NCBI GenBank assembly: GCA_030431355.1
Contig: JAUIJG010000294.1
Coordinates: forward strand, 1 to 6,782
DNA length: 6,782 nucleotides
Reading direction: 5' to 3'
From: a bacterium
GTDB taxonomy: Bacteria; Cyanobacteriota; Vampirovibrionia; Obscuribacterales; Obscuribacteraceae
In this document: positions 1 to 5,165 of the stretch, in pieces
Layout: the number at the start of each line of letters is the position of its first letter
Position numbering within the stretch: position 1 is the stretch's first letter
Made by a program: the position numbers and the translations under genes
The notes under the pieces: model-generated
Database searches by the model: none
Told to the model about the DNA's origin: nothing
What the model saw: only the letters and a program-made list of their open reading frames with translations

Positions 1-1
1 A

Positions 2-94
2 GTCAAGCGTTACAACGATGACTTCCAGCTCCTTAAGCTACTATTCCTCAGCTTCGTTGCCGAAGAAGAAGCTGGTGAAGCAAACTACAGCTAG
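2..94 (+). CDS. C-terminal tail of a probable ExbB/TolQ/MotA-family proton-channel protein (5' end outside window)
   Basis: An open frame runs from the left edge to a TAG stop at 92-94 and encodes about 30 residues. It begins VKRYNDDFQLLKLLF and ends in an acidic tail (EEEAGEANYS). No stop interrupts it. The next gene is exbD, and ExbB/TolQ-type genes normally lie directly upstream of exbD/tolR. ExbB-like proteins also often end in a short charged cytoplasmic helix after the last membrane segment, so a TolQ/ExbB partner is the natural reading. The visible part holds no membrane segment or diagnostic motif, so the assignment rests mainly on context. The gap to the exbD start is about 40 bases, consistent with one transcript. 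Confidence 0.5.
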   Translation, partial: VKRYNDDFQLLKLLFLSFVAEEEAGEANYS

Positions 95-120
95 AGCAGA
101 TAGAAGTCTTATTGTTAACG

Positions 121-128
121 GGAGGTGA
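121..128 (+). promoter_or_regulatory. Shine-Dalgarno site that sets the exbD start
   Basis: GGAGGTGA is a near-perfect ribosome binding site. From the end of GGAGG (125) to the ATG at 135 is 9 bases, which is ideal. An in-frame TTG at 129 lies too close to be used, and an ATG at 141 is further away than usual. This supports 135 as the start. Confidence 0.75.
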
Positions 129-134
129 TTGAGC

Positions 135-563
135 ATGTCTATGGGAGCTGTCGGTGAAAGTTTCACCGATATCAATATCACTCCGCTCACAGATGTGTTT
201 CTCGTCCTTCTGGTAATCATGATCTTGATTGCTCCTCTTATCGATAAGTCGGAGCTCAAGATCAAGCCGCCCGAGACTTACAACGCGAAAAAAGAGAATT
301 CCCGTACCAAAACGGTGATGATCGACGTGGACGCTGAAGGACGGGTCGCTATACAAGGCAAGACGCTTGAGAACAATGATGAGGCAACCATTCAGGCTAC
401 CCTGGACGGCATTTTGAAGAGTCTTGGTGTTGAAGATATGCCGGTTACGGTTAATGCTGATGGCGACTGCAAACAGAAAGATATCATCGCCATTATGAAC
501 GCCTGTTCTCAAATAGGCATCAAGCGCATGCGGGTAGCAACCATCCAGACTACCAATTACTAA
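135..563 (+). CDS. exbD: ExbD/TolR-family biopolymer transport protein
   Basis: 142 residues, typical for ExbD/TolR. The layout is the family one: a short cytoplasmic N-terminus, one membrane helix at about residues 21-37, and a periplasmic domain from about residue 40 to the end. The helix is preceded by the motif INITPLTDV, and Asp20 matches the conserved membrane aspartate that carries the proton-driven cycle in ExbD/TolR. The periplasmic part shows the usual pattern of strands (TVMIDVDAEGRVAI, PVTVNADGD) and a final helix plus strand (IIAIMNACSQIGIKRMRVAT). In the family this protein works with an ExbB/TolQ channel to couple the proton motive force to outer-membrane transport or envelope constriction. 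No TonB, TolA or TolB is in view, so ExbD cannot be told from TolR here. Two cysteines (112 and 124) in the periplasmic domain are a small oddity. Confidence 0.93.
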   Translation: MSMGAVGESFTDINITPLTDVFLVLLVIMILIAPLIDKSELKIKPPETYNAKKENSRTKTVMIDVDAEGRVAIQGKTLENNDEATIQATLDGILKSLGVEDMPVTVNADGDCKQKDIIAIMNACSQIGIKRMRVATIQTTNY

Positions 564-595
564 GCACCTGGATCAAAGAAGACCCTGGACTGCAT

Positions 596-1489
596 ATGAG
601 CGATAACTCGCCTGAATTCCAATTGGGGCTGATTGGCCACCCGGTGGCTCATTCTCGTTCGCCCAGATTGCACGAAAAAATGTTGGAGCTGGCGGGTCTC
701 AGGGGAAGTTATAGACTCTTTGATCTTGAAGTCCCGGAGCTTTCCGGTTTCTTTTCGAGAACTGCCAGGGAGCAAAATCTATCCGGTGTTAACGTGACCA
801 TCCCGCACAAAGTGGCGGTGATGGCTCATATAAGCGTTCTAGATCCCCTGGCCAGGGCTACTGGTGCGGTCAACACAATCAGGTTTGAAGAAGATGGAAC
901 ATGCACCGGATATAACACCGATATATATGGCTTCGGCCGCTCTCTTGATGAGTCTTATGGCGGCGATGGTCGTGGTGCTTTAGTTTATGGATACGGCGGC
1001 GCTGCCCGGGCCGTACTGATAAGTCTGATTGAAAGAGGCTTCAAGGACATTTACCTCTCCGGAAGAGATGTTGATAAGCTTGAAAGTTTTCAGCAGGAAT
1101 TTGCTGAGGAGCTTGTCAGACAACGCTCCAGCGATACTAGATTGAGGCTTTACCAATCAGGAGAAGCAGAGGCCGATCTGCTGGTGAACTGTGCCCCGGT
1201 CGGTCAATCTAAATCAAGTGTTGGAGCCGACGCGGCAGATTTTCCTGATTCCCTTGCTGTGGTGATGGAGGCGCTCAAGGGCGGCGGAGATAAGGGTTTT
1301 GTTTTCGATCTTGTCTATCAGACCGATAGGTCTTCTTCTACCGCTGTCCTGGAGATGGCAAAAGGCATGGGTCTTAGTGGGATTGATGGCTTCGACATGC
1401 TCATCTATCAAGCGATGAAGTCGTTTTCTCTCTGGACCGGTTGTGAAGTAGACGCTTCTCAGTTGAAGAGGGAATTGGCAAAAAAATAG
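596..1489 (+). CDS. aroE: Shikimate 5-dehydrogenase
   Basis: 297 residues, a little longer than the 272 of E. coli AroE. The enzyme reversibly reduces 3-dehydroshikimate to shikimate, the fourth step of chorismate synthesis, in the cytoplasm. N-terminal substrate domain: GHPVAHSRSPRLHE (residues 14-27, with the shikimate-binding Ser-x-Ser), GVNVTIPHK with catalytic Lys72, GAVNTI (90-95) and GYNTDIYG with catalytic Asp109. Nucleotide domain: glycine-rich GYGGAARAV (132-140), then a strand ending SGRD (155-158), VNCAPVG, and FDLVYQ. The C-terminus has GIDGFDMLIYQ and FSLWTG, which close the active site. The usual NADP-recognising Asn-Arg-Thr triad reads Gly156-Arg157-Asp158, so cofactor preference may differ. 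The ATG at 596 lacks a clear ribosome site, but no better in-frame start is visible and the first motif sits at the expected distance. It begins 32 bases after exbD and is probably translated from the same message. Confidence 0.95.
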   Translation: MSDNSPEFQLGLIGHPVAHSRSPRLHEKMLELAGLRGSYRLFDLEVPELSGFFSRTAREQNLSGVNVTIPHKVAVMAHISVLDPLARATGAVNTIRFEEDGTCTGYNTDIYGFGRSLDESYGGDGRGALVYGYGGAARAVLISLIERGFKDIYLSGRDVDKLESFQQEFAEELVRQRSSDTRLRLYQSGEAEADLLVNCAPVGQSKSSVGADAADFPDSLAVVMEALKGGGDKGFVFDLVYQTDRSSSTAVLEMAKGMGLSGIDGFDMLIYQAMKSFSLWTGCEVDASQLKRELAKK

Positions 1490-1509
1490 CCGGGATGAAT
1501 ACCCGGCTA
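1480..1509. terminator. Bidirectional intrinsic terminator overlapping the aroE stop codon
   Basis: TAGCCGGG (1487-1494) pairs perfectly with CCCGGCTA (1502-1509) around a 7-base loop. The left arm starts with the TAG stop of aroE. Seven A residues at 1480-1486 become a 7-U tract for minus-strand transcription, so this is a good terminator for the SCP2 gene at 1543-1911. For plus-strand transcription the stem is followed by a looser T-rich run (CTCTTTATGATTTTG), so it probably ends the exbB-exbD-aroE message less tightly. Confidence 0.75.
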
Positions 1510-1542
1510 CTCTTTATGATTTTGTACACCAAATATAGTGGC

Positions 1543-1911
1543 TTAAATGAAAGGCGCTTGACCCTCGAAGAAAACAGGCACCAGTTGCATGGCAAGACCC
1601 AGCTCTCCTTCGATGGCTAGTATTCCTGACATCGCTGCGGTCATTGCGGTCATTCTGCCTGCCAGGATCATCTCCAGGTCTTCAGCGTCGATGGAGATCA
1701 AGCAATCCGCTTTGTCTTTTGCCGCGTCGCTGTTAGGATCTTGCGGTATGAACTCGCACTCACCATCATTTATTTTGGTAAGCCAGCTGCCACCACCTTC
1801 TCCTTTTATTGTTATGAGATAGGTAGCAGAAAGATTCTTAGCGGCTTGGGGATTGAATCTTTTTTGTAGTTGTTCAATTTTTTCGTTTGACAACACCGAT
1901 GCGTTCTCCAT
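1543..1911 (-). CDS. Small SCP2 sterol-carrier-domain protein
   Basis: 122 residues, about the size of one free-standing SCP2 domain. The sequence follows the family pattern: an N-terminal helix (NEKIEQLQKRFNPQAAKN), a strand pair around a Gly-rich turn (TYLITIKGEGGGSWLTKI), NDGECEF, a long loop, then DCLISIDAEDLEMILAGRMTAMTAAMSGILAIEGELGLAMQLVPVF. That last stretch matches the usual run of a DD-like helix, 'G.l....a...G...i.G', and a final helix. The domain binds lipids or other hydrophobic ligands in a tunnel. Bacterial single-domain members mostly lack a proven role, so no ligand is claimed. There is no signal peptide, so it should be cytoplasmic. The start at 1911 is chosen because GGAG lies 7 bases upstream. 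An in-frame ATG at 1983 has no ribosome site and would add 24 residues outside the domain. The gene faces aroE and diverges from the DciA-like gene. Confidence 0.85.
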   Translation of the reverse strand: MENASVLSNEKIEQLQKRFNPQAAKNLSATYLITIKGEGGGSWLTKINDGECEFIPQDPNSDAAKDKADCLISIDAEDLEMILAGRMTAMTAAMSGILAIEGELGLAMQLVPVFFEGQAPFI

Positions 1912-1918
1912 TGTTCTT

Positions 1919-1922
1919 CTCC
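1919..1922 (-). promoter_or_regulatory. Ribosome binding site that sets the SCP2 gene start
   Basis: On the minus strand GGAG stands 7 bases before the ATG at 1911, while the upstream in-frame ATG at 1983 has none. This decides the shorter start. Confidence 0.65.
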
Positions 1923-2004
1923 AATTTCGTTTTTCTACAGCAACAAATAGCTCGGAGAATTGAATCTCTCTGCCGGGAGCCATAGAAATCGGCTGAATTC
2001 GGAA

Positions 2005-2010
2005 ATTATA
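2005..2010 (-). promoter_or_regulatory. Candidate -10 box for the SCP2 gene
   Basis: The minus strand reads TATAAT, a perfect sigma-70-type -10 hexamer, about 95 bases upstream of the 1911 start. No convincing -35 hexamer lies 16-18 bases further upstream, so this is only a candidate. It falls in the 235-base divergent gap (1912-2146), where I saw no other clear signal and no convincing promoter toward the plus-strand gene. Confidence 0.35.
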
Positions 2011-2146
2011 GCGTACTCCCTATTCTTTATGGCGCGGAAGCCCTTTGAATTAGAGGAAATTCTCTTGTTAAGACGCTTATATTGTCTTGTTCGGTGTTTA
2101 AACTGTTACAGTAATCTTCTTTCGATTCAGGGAGCAACTTATCTAA

Positions 2147-2872
2147 ATGACACGCTCAGGAAGAAAGCCTCGCAAGAACAAAAAGTTCACCAACCTGTCG
2201 GCGGTTCTCTCCCAGGTGGTTAATAAGTATGGAATTGAGCAGAGGCTTCGGGAGCACACTTTCATGGGCATGTGGATTCATGTGGTGGGCGAGCCCTGGT
2301 CGAGCTTGTCCAGACCTGTCTTTTTCGACTATGAGAGAAATCTGGTGGTGGCTGTGCGAGACAGCTCTGTCGCTCAGGAGCTCTCCTTGCGGAAACATGA
2401 AATACTCAACAATTTGAGAAAGATGGCTCGTAGCGTAGGTATAAAACTAAACGGACTTCGTTTTGATATCAAAAGTTACGCCAGGATAAAGGACTTGGAT
2501 GCCAGTATCGAGGCGGCCACTCAATCGAGTATCCGTGCCAGAGAGTTAGAAGACGCTAATACGCTGCCCGAGCCAAGCCTTGAAGAGTTAAATCAGGTTG
2601 AACTGGAGCCCTCGGATATTGAAGAGTTAGAAAATTTCCAGAATAGTATTAGAGAACAGGGTGCTGATGGCGAAGGCGCTGCACAGCCGGTTTTACAGAG
2701 AGTCCTTGAGGTTTATGAGCGAGACTTAAGGCGCCGTGTCTGGTTGCGCAAGAGAAGTTTTTCTTTGTGCTCTGCCTGCGGATTACCTGATTTTCGTTTA
2801 CATGGAGCAAAAGGGCTTTGTGGTCCATGCTTTGTGGAATCCGCCGCTCAGTTAAAGGACGAAAATGCTTAA
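2147..2872 (+). CDS. DUF721/DciA-like protein with a C-terminal four-cysteine zinc-binding motif
   Basis: 241 residues. Residues about 15-115 look like the DUF721 (DciA) domain: basic N-terminus (RSGRKPRKNKK), LSAVLSQVVNKYGIEQRLREHTFMGMW, VVGEPWSSLSRP, then LVVAVRDSSVAQELSLRKHEILNNL and a final strand (LNGLRFDI). The WxxVVG...a.ls.P...-Lvv.v.ss.wa.eL pattern is typical. DciA proteins bind the replicative helicase DnaB and help place it on DNA in bacteria lacking DnaC/DnaI. An acidic, probably disordered linker follows (about 135-190). Then comes a basic stretch (RDLRRRVWLRKR) and Cys208-x2-Cys211-x13-Cys225-x2-Cys228, a zinc-ribbon-like arrangement. The helicase role is inferred from the family, and the zinc motif is seen directly in the sequence. 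The ATG at 2147 has GGGAG 12 bases upstream, slightly far. The gene stands alone between two gaps, with ftsEX next downstream. Confidence 0.75.
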   Translation: MTRSGRKPRKNKKFTNLSAVLSQVVNKYGIEQRLREHTFMGMWIHVVGEPWSSLSRPVFFDYERNLVVAVRDSSVAQELSLRKHEILNNLRKMARSVGIKLNGLRFDIKSYARIKDLDASIEAATQSSIRARELEDANTLPEPSLEELNQVELEPSDIEELENFQNSIREQGADGEGAAQPVLQRVLEVYERDLRRRVWLRKRSFSLCSACGLPDFRLHGAKGLCGPCFVESAAQLKDENA

Positions 2873-2918
2873 AGATAATGCAAGGTTGATAATATTCAAG
2901 GCTTGAGCTTGGCTACTA

Positions 2919-2927
2919 TGTTATGAT
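2919..2927 (+). promoter_or_regulatory. Candidate extended -10 promoter for ftsEX
   Basis: TGTTATGAT fits the TGn-TATAAT extended -10 form (5 of 6 in the hexamer at 2922-2927). It lies about 100 bases before the ftsE start, in the 158-base gap after the DciA-like gene. No good -35 is seen, which extended -10 promoters can tolerate. The rest of the gap shows nothing else I can support. Confidence 0.3.
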
Positions 2928-3030
2928 TCTGACCGGTTGTAAGTTGCTTGTTATCCTGATAGTTACATAGTTTCAAGGGTGGTCAAGAATCGACGCCCTC
3001 ACAGATCAACCGGAGACAGACGGGGTCAAT

Positions 3031-3726
3031 ATGATTCGACTTCAAAACGTATCTAAGAGCTACGGCGGGCGCCCTGCCTTAAAGGACGTCAATCTGCATA
3101 TCGCTCTTGGTGAATTTGCTTTTCTTGTGGGTCCCTCCGGAGCGGGTAAGTCCACGCTGATGAGGCTGCTTTACCGGGAGGATGTGCCCACCACCGGGAA
3201 CGTTTTCATCGGTGGCGTTAACCTTAACAAGCTTGGCTCCAGGCAGATTCCGCTTCTAAGAAGACGGCTTGGAATCGTATTTCAGGATTATAAACTCCTG
3301 CCTAGGCAGACTGTCTACGACAATGTCGCCTATATCTTGAGGGCACTCGGCGTAGACGAGAAAGACGTGCGTAAGCGAGTGACAAGTGCACTGAATGTGG
3401 TGAATCTTGAGGAGAAAGCCTCTGCCTACCCGGATGAACTTTCCGGTGGAGAACAACAGCGAGTTGGTATTGCCAGGGCTGTTGTGAATGGACCACCTGT
3501 ACTTCTGGCTGACGAACCAACCGGTAACCTTGATCCTGCCACCTCTCTGGAAATTGTTCAGCTGCTGGCCAGGATTTCAGAAAGAGGCACCACGGTGCTG
3601 ATATCAACCCACGATCACACCATCGTAAACACGATGCGAAGAAGGGTTATCTCTCTCAAGCAGGGCGAGATCATCACCGACGTGGACTCAGGTATGTACG
3701 AAGTTGAAATGAGTGTCGAGAACTGA
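3031..3726 (+). CDS. ftsE: Cell division ATP-binding protein FtsE
   Basis: 231 residues, the normal FtsE length. It has all the ABC ATPase motifs: Walker [10 protein letters not shown] (34-42, Lys40), Q-loop Gln85 in FQDYKLLP, signature LSGGEQQR (137-144), Walker B VLLADEP with Asp161 and Glu162, D-loop NLD (166-168), and the switch His194 in [21 protein letters not shown] is close to the FtsE family form and separates it from generic ABC transporters of the LolD/MacB type. In the family FtsE is the cytoplasmic ATPase that drives FtsX, which in turn activates peptidoglycan hydrolases at the division site. The ATG at 3031 follows GGGG by 5 bases. The stop overlaps the ftsX start by one base (TGATG), so the two are probably translationally coupled. 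Confidence 0.93.
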   Translation: MIRLQNVSKSYGGRPALKDVNLHIALGEFAFLVGPSGAGKSTLMRLLYREDVPTTGNVFIGGVNLNKLGSRQIPLLRRRLGIVFQDYKLLPRQTVYDNVAYILRALGVDEKDVRKRVTSALNVVNLEEKASAYPDELSGGEQQRVGIARAVVNGPPVLLADEPTGNLDPATSLEIVQLLARISERGTTVLISTHDHTIVNTMRRRVISLKQGEIITDVDSGMYEVEMSVEN

Positions 3727-4598
3727 TGCGATATATAAGGATATTTTTTAGAGTTTTAATCGAGACTATTCTTGGTCTCAAACATAGTGGTTGGTCAAAC
3801 TGGCTGGTTATAAGTATTCTCGCCATTTCGCTGACAATATTCGGCAGCATACTGCAGCTCACAATGACCCTCAAGAATGTTGTTAACTCCTTCGGGTCCC
3901 AGATGATTGTTTCCGCCTACCTTAGCGATACTTATGAACCCAAAGAGGTTGCTAAGGATGTGAGCCAGTACCCGGAAGTAAAAATGGTGGAAGTGATAAC
4001 CAAAGATATTTCCTGGGAAGAGATGAAGAAGAGCCTCAACGTGGCTGCCATTAAGAATCCTCTGCCAAACACTTTGCACGTTACGGCCAAGCAGGCCGAA
4101 CAGGTGACTGAACTGGCCCAGAAGCTGGAGTTGTTACCTTCGGTGGAAGCAGTTAAGTATCCGATGATGGTGGCAAAGAGAATCAATGAAGTGCGACATT
4201 TCTTCGAAATTGCAGGAGTCTTTGTCACCGCTGCTCTGACCACCGCCACTCTGACTGTAATCGGTAACACAATTCATCTAGTTATCCAGGCAAGACAGAG
4301 AGAGATCCAAATCCTTTCCCTTATGGGAGTAGGGCACTTTTATATTAAATGTCCATTTGTTTTGCAGGGTGCGCTTTACGGTCTAGTCTCCGCCACTCTG
4401 GCGATGGCTGTTCTGCTTTGCGTGCATTTTTACGCCATTCAGCCTTACCTGACCACGAGTATGGCCAATATTCTGCCGGCGTTGCCCAAAGGCGTGGGTT
4501 ACAGCCTTGTTGAGACTTTTCTTGTGATGCTTATTCTGGGAGTGGCTGTTGGAGCCGGTGGTGGCGCCTGGACTTCCGGTAAGTATTTGAAAATCTAG
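3726..4598 (+). CDS. ftsX: Cell division permease-like protein FtsX
   Basis: 290 residues, within the FtsX range. The layout is the family one: a short cytoplasmic N-terminus with basic residues, TM1 at about 25-49, a large extracytoplasmic loop (about 50-160), TM2 at 162-187, TM3 at 213-235 and TM4 at 261-282. The loop contains NPLPNTLHV (111-119), the conserved FtsX motif. After TM2 come QARQREIQILSLMGVGHFYIKCPFVLQGALYG, typical of the FtsX permease domain (R..EI..m...G....I..PF...G). In other bacteria the loop contacts a hydrolase or its activator (EnvC in E. coli, PcsB in streptococci). No such gene is in this window, so the partner is unknown. The start overlaps the ftsE stop by one base, and a strong terminator lies 22 bases after the stop. 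Confidence 0.92.
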   Translation: MRYIRIFFRVLIETILGLKHSGWSNWLVISILAISLTIFGSILQLTMTLKNVVNSFGSQMIVSAYLSDTYEPKEVAKDVSQYPEVKMVEVITKDISWEEMKKSLNVAAIKNPLPNTLHVTAKQAEQVTELAQKLELLPSVEAVKYPMMVAKRINEVRHFFEIAGVFVTAALTTATLTVIGNTIHLVIQARQREIQILSLMGVGHFYIKCPFVLQGALYGLVSATLAMAVLLCVHFYAIQPYLTTSMANILPALPKGVGYSLVETFLVMLILGVAVGAGGGAWTSGKYLKI

Positions 4599-4620
4599 AG
4601 CCAGAAAGCCTCAAGTGAGA

Positions 4621-4650
4621 AAAGGACACGCTTTTCTAAGCGTGTCCTTT
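4621..4650. terminator. Strong bidirectional intrinsic terminator between ftsX and the cyclophilin genes
   Basis: A perfect 13-bp stem (4621-4633 with 4638-4650, arms AAAGGACACGCTT and AAGCGTGTCCTTT) closes a 4-base loop TTCT. On the plus strand it is followed by GAATTTTTG. On the minus strand the arm ends in CCTTT and continues TCTCA. It sits between two converging genes (ftsX stop at 4598, cyclophilin stop at 4680) and can serve both. Confidence 0.9.
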
Positions 4651-4679
4651 GAATTTTTGAAGCTTGAACCGGAGCTTAC

Positions 4680-5123
4680 TTAGCCGACCAGTTGAACCTT
4701 TGTCATCTTATCGTCTTTTCTCAGGTTCATTACCACATCGAGACCTTCTTCCACTTTTCCGAAGACGGCGTACTGTCCATCGAGGAATGGGCATGGAGCA
4801 AGGGTGAAATAAAACTGAGAAGTGGCGGAATTGGGATCATTGGTTCTCGCCATAGCGATTATCCCGGCTCCATCATGCTTGAGATGAGGTTTGGTTTCCA
4901 GAGGAATGGTTTTGCCGGAGCCACCGGTACCGGTGCCAGTCGGGTCACCACCCTGGATACAGAAATTGGGCTCATAACGATGGAAGATAAGACCATCATA
5001 AAACTGCTTACCGACCAACTCTAAGAAATTGCTGGCGGTAACAGGAGCATCATTTTTGAATATCCTTACTTTGATATTGCCTTTGCTTGTCTCCATGGAG
5101 ACGAGGGGATCATTGTTAGACAT
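4680..5123 (-). CDS. Cytoplasmic cyclophilin-type peptidyl-prolyl cis-trans isomerase
   Basis: 147 residues, a single cyclophilin domain without a signal peptide. It should catalyse proline isomerisation during protein folding in the cytoplasm. Motifs: SNFLELV, then FHRYEPNFCIQGGDPTGTG (catalytic Arg49, Phe54, Gln57), a Gly-rich loop ending SGKTIPLE, ATSQFYFTL (Gln103, Phe104), and LDGQYAVFGKV (114-124). The Trp that helps bind cyclosporin in human CypA is Phe113 here and the following His is Tyr118, both common in bacterial short cyclophilins. The ATG at 5123 is chosen because GGAG ends 5 bases upstream. A GTG two codons earlier lies inside that ribosome site. It is the last gene of the minus-strand group, 42 bases after the exported paralogue at 5166-5786, and is followed by the hairpin at 4621-4650. 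Confidence 0.92.
   Translation of the reverse strand: MSNNDPLVSMETSKGNIKVRIFKNDAPVTASNFLELVGKQFYDGLIFHRYEPNFCIQGGDPTGTGTGGSGKTIPLETKPHLKHDGAGIIAMARTNDPNSATSQFYFTLAPCPFLDGQYAVFGKVEEGLDVVMNLRKDDKMTKVQLVG
4900..4943 (-). repeat. Conserved 44-base patch shared by the two cyclophilin genes (copy 1)
   Basis: This stretch matches 5410-5453 at 42 of 44 positions (differences at 4909 and 4926). It encodes the glycine-rich loop, PTGTGTGGSGKTIPLE, of the cyclophilin at 4680-5123. It also contains a short internal ACCGGT repeat. It reflects duplication of the gene, not a mobile element. Confidence 0.8.
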
Positions 5124-5128
5124 GCGCA

Positions 5129-5132
5129 CTCC
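5129..5132 (-). promoter_or_regulatory. Ribosome binding site that sets the cytoplasmic cyclophilin start
   Basis: The minus strand reads AAAAGGAG, then 5 bases, then ATG at 5123. The alternative GTG start at 5129 overlaps the GGAG itself and is therefore unlikely. Confidence 0.7.
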
Positions 5133-5165
5133 TTTTGTCTTTTCTATTGCTTGATTTAGCTTCGA

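Noticed and set aside
48..512. Long minus-strand open frame of 154 codons opposite exbD
   Set aside because: It lies fully antisense to a gene with clear ExbD motifs, its product resembles no known family, and no ribosome site was noted. It is a shadow frame.
2046..2100. Promoter-like AT-rich stretch (TATATT and similar) before the DciA-like gene
   Set aside because: No pair of hexamers at a workable spacing resembles a -35/-10 promoter, so I did not call one.
1960..2223. Plus-strand open frame of 87 codons in the gap before the DciA-like gene
   Set aside because: It runs into the real gene in another frame, lacks a ribosome site, and its composition looks random.
2895..2905. Short palindrome TCAAGGCTTGA downstream of the DciA-like gene
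   Set aside because: Five bases per arm with a single central base. It cannot form a stable hairpin, and there is no evidence that it is an operator.
3302..3607. Minus-strand open frame of about 100 codons inside ftsE
   Set aside because: Antisense to highly conserved ABC ATPase motifs, with a low-complexity Arg/Gln/Ser-rich product. It is a shadow of ftsE.
3932..4270. Minus-strand open frame of about 112 codons inside ftsX
   Set aside because: Antisense to the conserved ftsX loop and TM2, with no start signal or family resemblance.
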